Assembly (NCBI GenBank): GCA_022410635.1
Contig: JAJVDF010000190.1
Location: 1,245,156-1,309,155 of the forward strand
DNA from: Tretioscincus oriximinensis
Taxonomy: Eukaryota; Chordata; Lepidosauria; Squamata; Gymnophthalmidae
Length of the DNA: 64,000 nucleotides
Reading direction: 5' to 3'
Within the stretch, counting starts at the first letter, position 1, and every line of letters begins with the position of its first letter. The notes beneath the pieces are model-generated. The model was not told the DNA's origin. It did not search any database and saw only the letters and a program-made list of their open reading frames with translations. Positions 35,126 through 46,560 of the stretch are shown in pieces. A program made the position numbers and the translations under genes.

Positions 35126-35490
35126 TAGTAGGCATGAATGCTGCAGTAACTAAGGAGACGGTCTTTTGAAGCCCTGTGTCAGATGTGGGGAGGGGTGAGC
35201 TAGTGTTTGGTGTAGAAGAGAACTTGCCATGCTCTGCAAGGGATTAGATTGTTGTTGTTCAATTGTGTCTGACCCTCCATCACCCCTCCGAATAGCCAAT
35301 CCAGCTATTCGAAACAAGAATTGCAATAAAATGCAACTGCAACTATATAAATGGGAACCACCACAGCCTGGTGGGGAAGATAGAATGTGAGCTCTTGGGC
35401 AGAAAATAACTTTATAAGCTACTTTGAGTCCCTTCAGGGGAGAAAAGTGGGGTATAAAAACCCAGTTCTTCTTCTTCTTCTAGGGTGCCT
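35126..35490 (+). repeat. tRNA-headed SINE (family 2) interrupted by a BovB tail
   Basis: TTTTGAAGCCCTGTGTCAGATG and GTGGGGAGGGGTGAG match the 5' part of family 2. CAGCTATTCGAAACAAGAATTG to AAAAACCCAGTTCTTCTTCTTC is its 3' part. About 85 bp of minus-strand BovB end lie between them. Confidence 0.75.
35203..35287 (-). repeat. BovB LINE 3' tail nested in SINE
   Basis: Complement reads GGGTCAGACACAATTGAAC, AACAACAATCTAATCCC and TTGCAGAGCATGGCAAGTTC, nearly the same as 33797-33870. It is only the final stretch of a BovB-type end and splits the SINE, so it is younger than the SINE. Confidence 0.7.
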
Positions 35491-35504
35491 AAAATGCCTT
35501 CTTA

Positions 35505-36085
35505 GTCTAGTGTTAATTAATTACATTTATATTTTACCCTCTACCCAAAGGTAAAGGGTGGATCACAATAAAAAAATAAAACAAATTGAAATGGGACAAT
35601 TAAAAATAGAACAGTGTCTTCAAAGAGGGGAATTTTTGACTCAGCTGAAGGCAAGCTGCATATACAGTTTTGGTGCCTGACATATTTCAGGTGTGGGAGA
35701 GAATTCTACAATCTGGGGGCTACCACAGAGAAGGCTTTTGCAACATATCCACACACCTTTGATGAATGAAGGAGGTGGGACAGTCAGGAGAACTTCATCA
35801 AACGATGCCAAGTGTTCCTTTAAATATTTGGAGCCCAAGCCATTTAGGGCCTTGCAAGTCGATGTTAGTATCTTGAATTGGGCTCATTAGAGAACGGGCA
35901 ACCACTGCAGTTCTTTGAGGACCGGCCAGCTATACCAGGCAGTAGCCTTGGTGCTGAGTTCTGCACCAACTGTGGCTTCCAAACCTTCTTCAAGGATAAA
36001 CTCACGTATAGTATAGTATATAGATACAAATCTCAACACTAGTAGGACCATTCGTAGCTGGAGAGCAGGCATACCACACCTAATC
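35505..36085 (-). repeat. L2-clade LINE 3' half
   Basis: The minus-strand tail (TTAATTACATTTATATTTTACCC) leads into a region with GGGAGAGAATTCTACAATCTGG, GCCCAAGCCATTTAGGGCCTTG and CAACCACTGCAGTTCTTTGAGG, a block found in many reptile LINE 3' halves. Coding remnants are too decayed to translate cleanly. Confidence 0.55.
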
Positions 36086-38220
36086 TGAAATGCCACATAC
36101 TACCCCAACAGTGAATGGGGTAAATCTTTCATCTAACCTGCTGCAAGCTATATCGAAGAGTGATTTACTGCTATGCTTTTATTGGCATCTGGCAGTTCCA
36201 GGAACTTTTAAGTATGATGGCCATTCCTGGCTGCCAGTGGGTAAGAATTACTATCTAAGCTTGTTTCAGTCTTTCTCATTCCTTTCTCTCTGCTGACAAG
36301 CCTCTTAAATTCTGAACACGAGAGCATAGGGCACATTCTATTGATATTTCAGAGCTGTACTGGGAGATTTTTTAGCTAACAGGAGAGATAAAAATGACAA
36401 CATCCAGATCACTATTTCTGAATAAGTTCCTCAAAATGAAAACAGTGGTAAGATCAGGTCATTTTTAATGTTCCCTAAGTGGGGAGATGAATAAATGACA
36501 TACTTTGGAAATAAAGCTCATACTTTCATGGCTCTCAGTGTAAGGAGGACTTCAGGCACTTCAGAAGTTAACAACAACAACAACAACAACAAGAAGTTGT
36601 GAAATTGAAGACACAAATTTGCCACAATTCTAAACAATGTGTGAATCAGCAAAGATGTGCTCTAGCCATGGCATGTAATAAGCAGGCTTCGTAGAGTGGA
36701 GGCTTGATTTGTTCAGGGCAGCAAAATAAGCCTCACAGATGTCCTCCAGATGTTCCCAGGGTTAGGACTCTCATCATTCCTTACCGTTAGTGATAGTTTA
36801 ACAACATTTTGAGGACATTGTGCCATGAAAACTCACTTGAGGAAATTAAATCAACTGGTACCAATGATCTACCCACATGTTGCACGGTTATGCCAAATAT
36901 TCAGCTACAATTTGGAATCCAGCAGAAGTTATATGGAAGCGTTCTTGCATTTACTATTGCTGGAAGAACAAGGAGGTAAATACTCTATTGCCACCAAAGC
37001 AGGGGCTACCCCTATGTCTAGCTGTTGCTCAGACAATTAAGAATGTAATCTCAAAACCATGCCTAGAATATGGGAAGGCAGCTCATCCTTGCTTTAAAAT
37101 TATAATTATAGCCTACTATTATAGAAGTGAGACATAACCTTTTATCTGGCAATGAAGAAAGTCAAAGGCATCAATCTTCCTTGAATTGCTAATTTATTCC
37201 ATATAAAAAGCACTTGCATTACAAGATGTTAAGATTGTAGCTGAAGATTTAAAAGCAAAGGAAGCAGTTCTGTCAGTAAGAAAGTAATTTGTAACTGGAA
37301 CGATTATCAGAAGACTTTTATGGTTTCCTTCCATTCTAGGGTTACCCATTTCATTAACATTTTAGCATCCGTGCCTTTATAGATTTTCTTCAGACTAGAA
37401 GGCCAGTTGATCAAATCCGTTCCATCACTTCCTTTATTTCCCAACCTCAATGTCAGCTGAAAAAAGGTCAATTTTCTCAAAGTTATGACCCTGTCAAATA
37501 TCATGCCATTTAATCAATAAATCTAGACTAAAATGACAGCTCCAAATTATTAATTGGCTTTTTTTTACTTTAAAGAAGCTAAAATAAGAGAAAAATACAT
37601 TTGGATGAATGCGAAATTTACTCTCCTTAGTGGTAAAAATAACCAAAAAAACAGAAAAACACAACAGGAAAAAAGAGGGGAAGTTATCCTAGGCCTCCCT
37701 TTTCACAGTCAGAAGCAAAATGTTTCCACGTGAATTTCTAGTGGCTCGTGAAGCCATCAAAATCCATAAAAAAGAGAAATAAACAACAGATACAAGAAGT
37801 AGTTTTAAGTTTCTTTAGCATCTAGATGTCCACCAACTAGGCTAATAATAAAATGTTCTGTGTGTCTGCTGTCAACTCCAAAGGAGATTATTTTGTACAT
37901 ATTTATTTAACTCATGTAAGTTATTAACGTTTTTAATATTAATTCATGAGTTTCTGAGTCATAGCTCTCAAAACCTGGAGACATTAAATGTGCCTTCTTG
38001 GATTAGCCACCTACAGGAGTTTTTTTTTTTAAAGCACACATCATTTCTCATATGAAGCAAAATTATGGAAAGAAAACATTAAAAAAAACAATTCTTAGAA
38101 CTTACTGAGAAAACTGGGTCCAACTGAGGTGGAAAGAAACAGTGATTCTATGATGTTTGTGAAATTACACTCATATGCGTGTGAAATTACACACATGATG
38201 ATGCATGCCAATATATACTG
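36086..38220. other. unannotated, with CAA microsatellite
   Basis: About 2.1 kb with no gene or transposon recognised. A CAA microsatellite of about eight units sits at 36570-36595. Confidence 0.4.
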
Positions 38221-38680
38221 CATAAGAACCCTGCTGAAAGGGGGCAGGGCCTGTTTAGTCCAGTATTCTGACTCACCCAGTAGGCTGACCAGATGACCCC
38301 TTTTGGGGGGGGTGTGAAAATCCAAGTTTGCGGTGCCTCCCAGTTTTTCCTGAGGGGAAAAAAAATCCTCAACAAAAAACGTGAGGCACTCCAAAACCGG
38401 GTTTCTATCCCCACCCCCAAAGGGGTCATCTGGTCAGCCTACTCACACAGTGGCCCACCAATTGCACCTAGGCAGCCACAAGCAGAAAGAAAACCCCTCA
38501 CCTGTTGTCGACTCCCTGCAAAATACTGGCTGTTGCTCCTTCTCAGAGGCAGGATCAAGAGAGCCATTCTAATAGCTATTTATAGTCTTGTTCCATGAAC
38601 CTGTCAAATCTTGTCTTAAAGCTGTCCAGGATGATAGTTTAATTTCTGTAAATTCCACATAAATTTTACTGTCTTTCCAA
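38221..38680 (-). repeat. CR1 LINE 3' end carrying a nested MITE
   Basis: ATAAGAACCCTGCTGAAAG to TATTCTGACTCACCCAG (38221-38280) and CTCACACAGTGGCCCACC to CTGTCCAGGATGATAG (38442-38640) are the two halves of the CR1 end seen at 10029, split by the MITE. Confidence 0.8.
38281..38441. mobile_element. palindromic MITE nested in CR1, 9-bp target duplication
   Basis: Ends TAGGCTGACCAGATGACCCC and GGGGTCATCTGGTCAGCCTA are exact inverses. CTCACCCAG (38272-38280) and CTCACACAG (38442-38450) flank it: a 9-bp target duplication with one later substitution, checked against uninterrupted CR1 copies. The 161-bp body has no ORF. Confidence 0.9.
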
Positions 38681-39220
38681 TCGTGAAGCAGTAACCATTG
38701 ATGAAACTATCCACCATGGAAAGGTTCAAGAATTTTGGAACACAGTAATGGAAAATATAGATTTAACGTTGAATGTTAGATTAAGAAAAACCCCTGAACA
38801 ATGTTCACTTCAGCTGTAAAATATGCAAAATATTGAAGAAGGAAGAAAGGACATTCTTGAAAAATTGTTAACGGCAGCAATGATTACAGTTGCTAAATGA
38901 TGAAAAAATAATAATGAATAGACATTGGACAATTGGTTTAGATTTATTCTGGAGCACTATAGATTTGATTAGGGCAAGAAGATACACATATTTAGGATGG
39001 AATATAAATAATATATGGACAATGGGATGAGTAATGCTAAAAGACTTTGTAAATAGCCAATAAAAATGAAAAAAGAAGAAGAAAAGATTACATCCAGAGG
39101 AGGGAGGGTAAAAGGTGGAAAGAGGGGAACGAGTAAGAGTATTGTATGGAGATTGAATGAATTATTAAAAAGAATAAATAAAATAAGGGGTAAAAATGTA
39201 TTACCATGTGTCTAATTCTT
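38681..39220 (+). repeat. possible L1-type LINE 3' end
   Basis: Segments ACCCCTGAACAATGTTCACT, GAAAAATTGTTAACGGCAGC and GCAATGATTACAGTTGC, followed by an A-rich 3' region, recall the C-terminal LL-AA-I-A part of L1 ORF2. It is too decayed for a firm call. Confidence 0.35.
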
Positions 39221-39325
39221 TAGTATATAAGGGGAGCCCTGCTGGATTAGACTATAGTCCATCTGCTCAGGCATTCTGGGTCACACAATGCCCCCTGCTC
39301 TTCCCAATTGCTACTGGACACCAAA
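39221..39325 (-). repeat. CR1 LINE 3' fragment, diverged
   Basis: AAGGGGAGCCCTGCTGGATT, CTATAGTCCATCTGCTCAGG and GTCACACAATGCCC match the CR1 terminus with several changes. Confidence 0.55.
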
Positions 39326-40064
39326 AGTAGAAGACAAAGGCAAATTTGTCATAAAATTTGCTCAGAAATTTATCATAAAAATAACACATTTCAGCCACGG
39401 GACTTTTTTTGTTTTGTTTCCAGGCACAAGATCTCATCTTCAAATCAAGGTAGCAGGCAAAATCACTCAGAAAGCATCTTGGCTAAATTCTGATCACAGC
39501 ATTAGGTATATTGGAGGAACTGCCTTTATATGGTGATAAAAGCAGATTCTTTAAAAATTAACAGAATGAAAAATTCCTTTAAATGTGATAGAATAATTTT
39601 AGGAGTGCTACTCACTGTACTCCCATGGAAAACCATGTTACTTCTCATGTTTCAACAGGTGTATCTTGCCTTTGTTCTGTCATGGTGATATTCATTCACT
39701 TTTTAGAGTGAAAAAGTATTTCTCAGTTAATAAAACCTAGCGTGAAAGTGACCTTTCTTTTGCAATTTCTTCCTTGCAATTCTTTCCAGCAATCGTTTTG
39801 ATTTCCAGCAGAAAGAACCCTGACATTAACTTTTTTCATCCCTATCTAAAAGCCTCTGCCTGAATGAAACTTCTCCCTTGATAGAAAGCTATATGACTCA
39901 GCTGCAACCTTTCACAAGGGCTCATTCAGGGCAGGGAGGCAAAGTTACCCCCCACACACAGTTTGGCTTTCAATAGTATGGTATAGTAATGTCCTAAGAA
40001 TTCCCATAATTCACATTCGTTTGTGCAAGAGAGAAGACTCCTGGTATGCTTGCAGGTTCAGTAT
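39326..40064. other. unannotated
   Basis: Nothing recognised. Confidence 0.35.
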
Positions 40065-40390
40065 GCCAGCTAGCCAGAGTTGGGAGATGCAAGAGTATCT
40101 TGTACAATCTGCAGATCATTCACCCTTGCACAAGATCCCAGATCTTGTGCAGAGGAACACAAGAAAACAAATGGTTGCCCCCTTACCCTGGTGGCAGCTG
40201 TTTTACCAGAAGTGACATCATTTTATGTTGTTTTCCTGGCAATGGTGCCCAGAGTGATGTTATTTCCTGTTGTACACAGGAAGCAACATCATAAAAATTA
40301 TGTGCACGTGCGTGTGAGATAATCCAGGGCTGCGCCAGTATTTTGGGGAGCCTACCCGATATCTGGCTTTTGAGAGCTCCCAACACTGCA
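40065..40390 (+). repeat. dispersed repeat D, copy 1
   Basis: Matches 63710-63978 in inverted orientation. Shared landmarks: GAGGAACACAAGAAAACAAATGG, GCCCCCTTACCCT, TTTTACCAGAAGTGACATCA and GGCAATGGTGCCCAGAG. 40128-40152 contains a hairpin, GCACAAGATC / GATCTTGTGC. No ORF or family recognised. Confidence 0.65.
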
Positions 40391-40439
40391 ACTAGTGTGA
40401 AATTGCCCTTGAGCTCAAGTTACCACTTCATAGGGAATA

Positions 40440-40545
40440 CTATGTTATTGTTTTTAATATGCTTATTTTTGTACAGTGTTTTTATTGTTGCTACCTGCCC
40501 AGACACCTTTGGGTATCAGGCAGGTTAAAAATATAAGTAAATAAA
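40440..40545 (+). repeat. L2-clade LINE 3' tail fragment
   Basis: TTTTTATTGTTGCTACCTGCCC, GACACCTTTGGGTATCAGG and a TAAGTAAATAAAA tail. Confidence 0.55.
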
Positions 40546-40904
40546 AGGAATGGAGGAAGGTCCAAATTTTTGACATTTTCAAAAAGTTTTCAGGCTATTT
40601 AATTTTTCAAGGCCTCATACTGTATCCTAATCCTGTCAAATCAAAAGTATATTGTGCTACTTATGTTCACTTCCAAGAAAATAAGGCTGATATTGCAGCT
40701 GGCGGCCAAGAAACCCAGAAATATATTATTTAAAGCAATGTCTGATTTTCCCTAGCTTTTATTAATAGCAAATGCATTTATAAGATGGAGGGTGTTTTTT
40801 TAAGAATCTAACAAAAGCCATGGCATACTTTGGTTTAGAATATATTCTAAAGAAGTCCTTATCAGAAAGCTTATAGCCAACTATAAATGCAGTATATGTA
40901 TATA
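40546..40904. other. unannotated
   Basis: Nothing recognised. Ends at the TA that flanks the Tc1 element. Confidence 0.35.
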
Positions 40905-41912
40905 CACTGCTCAAACAAATAAAGGGAACACTTAATCAACAGAATATAACTCCAAGTAAATCAAACTTCTGTGAAATCAAACTGTCCACTTAGGAAGCAA
41001 CACGGATTGACAATCAATTTGACATGCTCTTGTGCAAATAGAATAGACAATAGGTGGAAAATATTGGCAATGATCAAGACACACTCAATAAAGGAGTGGC
41101 TCTGAAGTTAGGGACTGCAGATCACATCTCAGTACCAATGCTTTGGCTGATGGTTTGGTGACTTTTGAATGTTGGTTGTGCTTTCACACTCGTGGTAGCA
41201 TGAGACGGACTCTGTAACCTACACAAGTGGCTCAGGTAGTGCAGCTCATTCAGGATGGCACATCAATGCGAGCTGTGGCAAGAAGGTTTGCTGTGTCTGT
41301 CAGCGTAGTGTCCAGAGGCTGGAGGTGCTACCAGGAGACAGGTCAGTACACCAGGAGATGTGGAGGGGGCTGTAGGGGAGCAATAACCCAACAGTAGGAC
41401 CGATACCCGCGCCTTTGTGCAAGGAGGAACAGGAGGAGAACTGCCAGAGCCCTGCAAAATGACCTCCAGAAAGCATTGAATGTGATTGAGCACATCTGGG
41501 ACATCATGTCACACTCCATCCACCAATGTCGGTCCAGGAGTTTATAGGTGCTTTAGTCCAGATCTGGGAGGGGATCCCTCAGGAGATCATCCGCAACCTC
41601 ATCAGGAGCATGCACAGGCATTGTAGGGAGGTCATACAGGCACGTAGAGGCCACACACAATACTGAGCCTCATTTTTACTCATTTTACAAGGTTGGATCA
41701 GCCTGTAGTGTGTTTTTCCACTTTACCTTTGTGTGTGACTCCAAATCCAGGTTTCCATTGGTTAATGAATTTGATTTCCATTGATGATTTTTGTGTGATT
41801 TTATTGTCAGCCCATTCAACTTTGTACAGAACAAAGTATTCAATTAGAATATTTCATTCATTCAGATCTAGGATGTGTTATTTGAGTGTTCCCTGTATTT
41901 GTTTGAGTAGTA
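40905..41912 (+). pseudogene. Tc1-type transposon, internally deleted
   Basis: Left end CACTGCTCAAACAAATAAAG with AGGGAACACTT is inverted at the right as AGTGTTCCCTGTATTTG and TTTGAGTAGT. TA dinucleotides flank it (40903-40904 and 41913-41914). The frame from 41236 reads [18 protein letters not shown] and SVSVVSRGW, the helix-turn-helix region of a Tc1-type transposase, until an in-frame stop near 41395. At about 41480 the sequence jumps to NVIEHIWDIM, the region of the third (glutamate) catalytic residue. Both aspartates are gone. At 1.0 kb it is well short of the usual 1.6 kb. Non-autonomous now, but it could have been mobilised in trans. Confidence 0.85.
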
Positions 41913-41929
41913 TATTTCTAAAAATGATT

Positions 41930-42160
41930 TCTTTTCCTTTTCCCCTTCTTCCCCAGAGAGAACAAGTTTGTGTTGATCCAAAGCATCCAATAATAAAGAA
42001 ATGCCAGGTTAAAGAGATCCTTTTTGTTGCAAGGATGTCTCCAAGCAGAGTCTGGACAGCTATCTGTTTGGGATGGTTTAGTGAATTCTGCATTGAGCAG
42101 TGGGTTGGACATGATGGAGGTCCCTCCCAACTCTATGATTCCATAATTCGATAAGTTGGA
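41930..42160 (+). repeat. CR1 LINE 3' end, chicken-like tail
   Basis: GTCTGGACAGCTATCTGTTTG, GGTTGGACATGATGGAGG and TCCCAACTCTATGATTCC followed by ATAATTCG, which is the CR1 8-bp tail repeat (ATTCTATG-like). Different subfamily from 10029. Confidence 0.8.
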
Positions 42161-42174
42161 GAGACAGGTAGGAT

Positions 42175-42320
42175 ACTTTTAAAAACCATTAGCAGGGCAC
42201 TGAAAAACAAGAGCATGTGAGTTTTTCTTTCTTTCTGCTTGAGAACATCAAGAAGCAATGGTGGCCCATTGTGTGAGAGAATATTTTGTAGCCAAATCCA
42301 GCAGGATTTGTCTTATGCTC
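42175..42320 (+). repeat. CR1 LINE 3' fragment
   Basis: CTTTCTGCTTGAGAACATC, GCAATGGTGGCCCATTGTG and ATCCAGCAGGATTTGTCTTA follow the CR1 3' UTR order of 21806 with many changes. Confidence 0.5.
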
Positions 42321-43089
42321 CAATATTCTTGGGTGTTTCAGAAAGCATCCCTGACATATTTGAAGATACTTTTCTTGGACTGTAAAGGCTTCTTGAATTA
42401 TGTGACATTGTATGTTTATCAGTTGCCTTAGTAGCAGTCCCAGAGCAAAACAACATAAGATGTAACATCAACAGTTGGGAACAGAAAGTTTCAGGCCCTG
42501 TTATCTCTAGAGTTGGAGGCAAGCTATGTTTTCGGATTTACTTTTGTTTACCTATCATGGACTAAGATTTCACACTTTTCTTGTTTTACAGGGGTGTGCT
42601 GGGTCATTTTATTTTCTCAGCAATAACTCAGAGACAGATATTGTTTAAGTTAGTTTATTCTGGGATGGGTGGGAAGATAATCCCAGCAAGTGCTTTGAAA
42701 AAGAATCGTATGAGGTTGCTTTTGGAAAGTTGAAATATTTATAACAGCTCCTTCTGCAGAACCTACTCTAAATAGAAAATAATGTTGAACTCCGTAAATT
42801 CATATCTTGTCTATATATGGTTGCGGAACAGTTATGAATGGAATAAATTTTTATTTGTCTCTTTGGCTGCTGTGAGTGTATATATCCTCTGCACTAGAAA
42901 AGAAAGAGTTGTACGAAGTTGGTTCTTAGCCTATTCCTAATACTGAATTCTTTCTATATATATAAAAAAGTGTAAATAAGCATTTAATTCATTCCTCAAT
43001 TCTGCAAGGAAATAGACACAGATATCATAAAAAATCACTCAATTTAATCAATTTCCTGTCCTGAAGAAATGAAGTAAACAAGGGGGGGG
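42321..43089. other. unannotated
   Basis: Nothing recognised. Confidence 0.35.
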
Positions 43090-43165
43090 ATCTCCCCCTG
43101 ATTTAGTTCAGTTATTTGGGACTGAAAATGGATTAAAAATATGTGTCGGAACAGCACAACTGTTA
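43090..43165 (+). repeat. dispersed repeat E
   Basis: TTTAGTTCAGTTATTTGGGAC, then TGAAAATGGATTAAAAATATG and TGTCGGAACAGC. Related to 11457, 52432, 52556 and 58693. Confidence 0.5.
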
Positions 43166-44184
43166 CATGGTAGTGTTAAATGATGATTAAAACATTCAAG
43201 AACCTTTACTGTAATTAAAGCATCTTTTAATTAGCCCGGAAAGTGCAAGCTCACACTTTACTTATTTGCATTGCGGAAAAGGATTACTAGCACCTTAGGA
43301 ATGCCAAGAGTATGAGCAAAAACCTCCAATATAAAGAAGGTGAACGAGTCCTATCAAAGATGATGACCTTGATTTCTTTCCAAGAAAAGATTATTAGAAA
43401 CTGTGGTGTCCTGCTGAAGCTTTTTAAGAGTCATTTTTTCAACCAAGACTTGAAATTATTCAGTGCTTAAGTTTTCCAAAATGGGATCATTTCCTAACCC
43501 AGATTATACTAGCAAGCACCATCATTTCCTAACTTCATTAAGATAATTCAAACTGATTGTTGACAATCGTGTAACCTTTCCACAATTGTCTGCAGAATGG
43601 TACAGTGCAGGGGCTAGCCCCCTTCTGTGGCTCTGTGTGTATTCTAGAGTGCCCCCAAATCCTGCTACCACATTAGCCACCTAGATCACACCAGTAGCAG
43701 ATCTATTTTGACAGGGCTATTGGTATTCCTACAGAGCCTAGACCAGTTCAGGGTGGTGCGTGGAAGGGGACACACTTCCATGTTTACGTGTAAATGGAGG
43801 GACCTATTTGGGCAACACAATAAATTGCACTGCTTGAATGGAAGGCTTTAGTGCTTTGACACAAACATTCTTGCATCATGCTCAGAATGCTGCACAAGCT
43901 AGAATTCTCCTACTTCTTCTTTAGGCCAGATCATGGCACTGAACAATTTTAGGTTATTTTGTATTATCCTTCAAAAGAAGGGCTAAAAGGTGGTGGTTGG
44001 ATTTCCAAAGGGACTAATCCTCTTGGAACAGTTTAACTAGTCCATTCTGCCTTGTCCTGGTTCAAGCCCAGCAAACGCCATCTGCACTCCATGGCTTAAA
44101 ATGTCATTGCCTGGTTCAGCGTCCAAAGCAATGTACCAGTGGCTTCCCTCTTCTACTCCAATAAATAAACCAACTAGGCCGATC
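43166..44184. other. unannotated
   Basis: Nothing recognised. Confidence 0.35.
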
Positions 44185-44348
44185 TACTGCAATCTTAAGA
44201 TGCACCTCTTCAACCTGGTCTTTAATAAACAGCTCTCCCTTCTCTTTCTGGTACTGTGGTTTGAAATATGTCAGTTCTGTCTTTATTGTTAACTGCTCTG
44301 AGACCTTTGAGTATAAGGCTGTATAGAAATTCAAATAATAAATAATAA
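44185..44348 (+). repeat. L2-clade LINE 3' tail
   Basis: AAGATGCACCTCTTCAACCTGG, CTGAGACCTTTGAGTATAAGG and an AATAATAAATAAT tail. Confidence 0.65.
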
Positions 44349-45477
44349 AACCAGTCTGGATATCACCCTTTGTTCTTGCCAGCAGCTCTTCAGAACTCTT
44401 TTCAAGCCTTGCCTAAAAAGATAGCAACACTCTTGAGACACTTTGCATGCAACACATTTATTCAACCACGCTTCAGCCGTTCTCTTGAACGGAATAATAC
44501 AATTACTACTAACCAGCCTAAGGCGATCTTGCAATTCCACTTGAGCGGTGATACGTGCCAAAAGATATCCCTTCCCACACCCTTTTTTGGCATTCGGCTG
44601 TATAAGGAACTCAGAACAAAATTTTGGCGGCAAACTAATTCCCCAAAGGTTTTGAGACACAGCTCAACTATAACACGGGTTTTCTGTTATATCCAAAGAA
44701 CGACACGAGAAAGCAGAATTAGCCACCAGCCTCCAAGAGCCAGAGCTGTGTGTTAAATGTAACACTGATTCCAACCACAACAGACCGCTGTGGGTAATAA
44801 TGGATTACGAAGGCATCTGCAATTCTCCCTTAAAATTAAAGCGAGCCAAATAAGCTTGCCTTACTCTCCTTGCCAAGTTTATTTTGGGAGTGAATGTTTC
44901 CAGCTAAGCTGGCTGCAGGATGTTTTGTATCAAGTGTGGCTCCCCTTCCTATTTTTGACTTTACCGAGTCTCTCCCAACACATGTTTACCTCTCTTTTAC
45001 CTACAGGGGATAGTTAAGCTTTTCTTCACGGAACAGACACAGGGCTGGAGGTAATTGTTATTCCTTATGATGTCATAAATGACAGGCTACCAAAGTGAAA
45101 CAAATGACTTATAAACAAGGATTCAAAGTTGGGCCGTCATGGTGGTGCTGGATAACTAACCAGCAGCTGGAGAGTTTCTGTTTATAAAGTCCCAGCCTGT
45201 AGAAATTCAAACCTAAGAGAACATGGAAAACATCCTAATGAATCAGAAGACCCTCCTCTCGCTTGTGACAGTTTTAACAAATGGATACTTCTATGTGCCA
45301 GGCTGGTTTGTGTTCCATTTAATTACATGCGTGGGGAAAACACACAATTGGTACAGAAAGGCAAACGTTGCCACTAACTTCAGTTTTCTCTTTTACAAAA
45401 TGGCCCAATGTTTCTAGCCTCAAAATCAAAGCAAAGTTTCAAAAATGAGACTGCAATGACTTTCGTATAGCTTACTG
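44349..45477. other. unannotated, with a CpG-richer block
   Basis: 44390-44760 has more CpG than its neighbours and a 128-codon plus frame (44370-44756) mirrored by a 109-codon minus frame. On the minus strand, GAATAAATG followed by GTTGC-rich text could be an LTR polyadenylation region, but boundaries are not visible. No gene assigned. Confidence 0.3.
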
Positions 45478-45910
45478 AGGCTGCGTGCGCACAGCATATT
45501 TTTATCTCGATCGGCGCTAGATGAGGAAGACTCCAGGGCACAGGTTAAGCATTTTTCAGCAGTTGTCCTGCAATAAACACCGTTTTTCCTGGAATAAATT
45601 ATTGCTGGGATATTCAGGCACCGTTCCGGAGAACCTATGTCCTCTCGCGGCCAACCCCCGTCCTCTCCAAAGCGTATGCGTGAGCACAAATTAGGTGTGA
45701 GAGATTAAAACAAGTGAGAACGCAGCAGTTCTTTCTAGTGGCTGTTGCAAGTAAAAAATAAATATCGGGCTGCATTCAGTGAGGGATATTACGGAATTGG
45801 GGCACTGGTTATGGAATATACAGGTTTGGTGTGCACAGACACGCGATTGCTATATTCCTGAATATGGCTTTATAGTGTTTTTTTAAAAATCATCGTGTGC
45901 ACGCAGCCTT
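45478..45910. mobile_element. TIR element, GCGTTCACAC family, second copy
   Basis: Left AGGCTGCGTGCGCACAGC, right the inverse of AAGGCTGCGTGCACACGA. It shares the ACAGACACGCGATTGCTATA and ATTCCTGAATATGGC block and the GCAATAAACACCGTTTTTCC block with 32152-32783 (there GCAATAAAGACCATTTATTC). No ORF of note. Neither copy shows a clear target duplication. Confidence 0.65.
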
Positions 45911-46184
45911 AGAAGCAGGGATAAATTCCATAAAACAGCATGGAAATGTGCTGTATTTAAGTAAATCTAAAAGTCTTCCTGGCACACACTTTGAGTGATA
46001 TAGTAGTAGATGAAAAATACCTATTTACCTGGCCTTTGTTTAAGAAAAGAGCTTCATTTAATATACTGGTCTTCCTTACATTGGTATATACTTTTTTGAA
46101 GCACCCTGTATATATTGGTATACGTGGTATATGTGATATTGTATCTATGTATACACCTTTGCAGTCCTCCCTTATTTTTTTACT
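45911..46184. other. unannotated
   Basis: Nothing recognised. Confidence 0.35.
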
Positions 46185-46560
46185 GAAGCCCTAAATAAGA
46201 TGGGCCACAAATATCTAAAGAAAAGCCTTCTTCCATATGCCTGTGCCTTAAGATCGGTAGGAAGCCCTCCAGCTTTGCCATTACATTCAGTAGCAAATGG
46301 GGTGGAAACCTACGACAGATCTCCTCAGTGGCAGCCCCCAGTCTATGGAATAGTCACTCTCTCTCTCGAGGTGCATTGATCACAATCTCTGTATACATTC
46401 AGACAAACTCTTTTTAAGACCCACCTCTTTAACCTCTTGTTTATTGTTATTGGGCGTAGGGTGGTATGGGAATGCAAATAAATAATTATATATGGTATGT
46501 GTATAGCGTACATAAAAGACATCCTGACCTACAATCAAAGGTCTCAAGGCAGGCTACAAG
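46185..46560 (+). repeat. L2-clade LINE 3' half plus an inverted tail scrap
   Basis: GGGCCACAAATATCTAAAG, CTTAAGATCGGTAGGAAGCC, TCTATGGAATAGTCACTC and GAGGTGCATTGATCACAATC follow the order of 25431 and 53591, ending AAATAAATAATT at 46485. A short minus-strand scrap (AATCAAAGGTCTCAAGGCAGG) follows. Confidence 0.65.

Noticed and set aside
44370..44756. 128-codon ORF as a coding exon
   Set aside because: An antisense frame of similar length overlaps it, no domain is recognisable and no consensus splice-site arrangement supports it.
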